From Hungateiclostridiaceae bacterium UBA3922 (lineage in GTDB: Bacteria > Bacillota > Clostridia > Acetivibrionales > DTU013): 7,092 nt of DNA. Both the position numbers and the translations under genes were made by a program. The notes under the pieces were generated by a model. That model worked only from the letters and a program-made list of their open reading frames with translations, was not told the origin of the DNA and did no database searches. Positions 7,047-7,092 of this stretch are shown here, one piece after another; the stretch's first letter is position 1; every line of letters begins with the position of its first letter. The stretch spans positions 6,641 to 13,732 of the forward strand of contig DGEQ01000005.1 in assembly GCA_002386045.1 (NCBI GenBank), given 5' to 3'.

Positions 7047-7092
7047 AAATAGCATGAAAATCGGACTAAAGTTGAAAAAATGCGCTCACCAG

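Larger units (their letters stand above)
6774..7092. other. Gene-free region upstream of eno, rich in inverted repeats
   Basis: About 320 bases with no supported coding sequence on either strand: stops are frequent and no ribosome site precedes the few short open frames. It is more AT-rich than the genes. It holds the inverted repeat at 6797-6811, a pair of 7-base arms at 6992-7020, the 20-bp palindrome at 7027-7046 and a leftward promoter-like pair at 7014-7043. On the minus strand the final bases read LVSAFFQL then a stop at about 7068, and on the plus strand an ATG at 7054 stays open to the edge for 13 codons. Neither is long enough to judge. Confidence 0.6.

Noticed and set aside
7054..7092. 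Plus-strand ATG open to the right edge (MKIGLKLKK)
   Set aside because: No ribosome site upstream and only 13 codons visible, so a gene start cannot be supported.

Overview
The window reads as ordinary chromosome from a Bacillota bacterium, most likely class Clostridia, with moderate-to-high GC for that group. The evidence is the gene content (an IreB-type phosphoprotein, a MtaB-type tRNA methylthiotransferase, an HPr-like protein with the Ser-46 motif, and eno, secG and rnr as neighbours), strong AGGAGG-type ribosome binding sites, and GTG and TTG starts. I see no insertion sequence, phage gene, CRISPR array, tRNA or rRNA. It is a conserved housekeeping block rather than an accessory island.

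Layout, left to right. Positions 1-212 (minus) hold the start of an IreB family gene that runs off the left edge, with its own promoter just upstream. Positions 338-1636 (minus) hold mtaB. A divergent intergenic region (1637-1802) carries a clear promoter for a short plus-strand gene at 1803-2036, an HPr-like protein that lacks the phosphorylatable histidine. That gene ends in a strong intrinsic terminator (about 2120-2148). It is the only rightward gene. Positions 2158-2640 (minus) hold a DUF523/TudS-like desulfurase whose start overlaps the end of rnr (RNase R, 2594-4783, minus) by 47 bases. A 267-base gap with two leftward terminators separates rnr from secG (5051-5290, minus). Enolase (5362-6663, minus) lies upstream of secG and has a near-consensus promoter. 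The last 429 bases (6664-7092) contain no supported gene. They hold the enolase promoter and leader, several perfect inverted repeats, and a second leftward promoter-like signal embedded in a 20-bp palindrome.

How the genes fit together. Eno (glycolysis), SecG (protein export) and RNase R (RNA decay) form a neighbourhood common in Gram-positive bacteria; here promoters and terminators suggest they are at least partly separate transcription units. RNase R and the TudS-like protein are translationally coupled, which hints at a link between RNA breakdown and handling of thiolated bases. MtaB makes a methylthio modification in tRNA. The HPr-like protein, by its retained Ser site and lost His site, looks regulatory rather than a sugar-transport phosphocarrier. 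IreB is known from enterococci as a target of a PASTA Ser/Thr kinase.

I found no convincing new multi-gene system. The points most worth a second look are the His-less HPr with a possible operator on its promoter, the rnr/TudS overlap, and the palindrome-rich region upstream of enolase.
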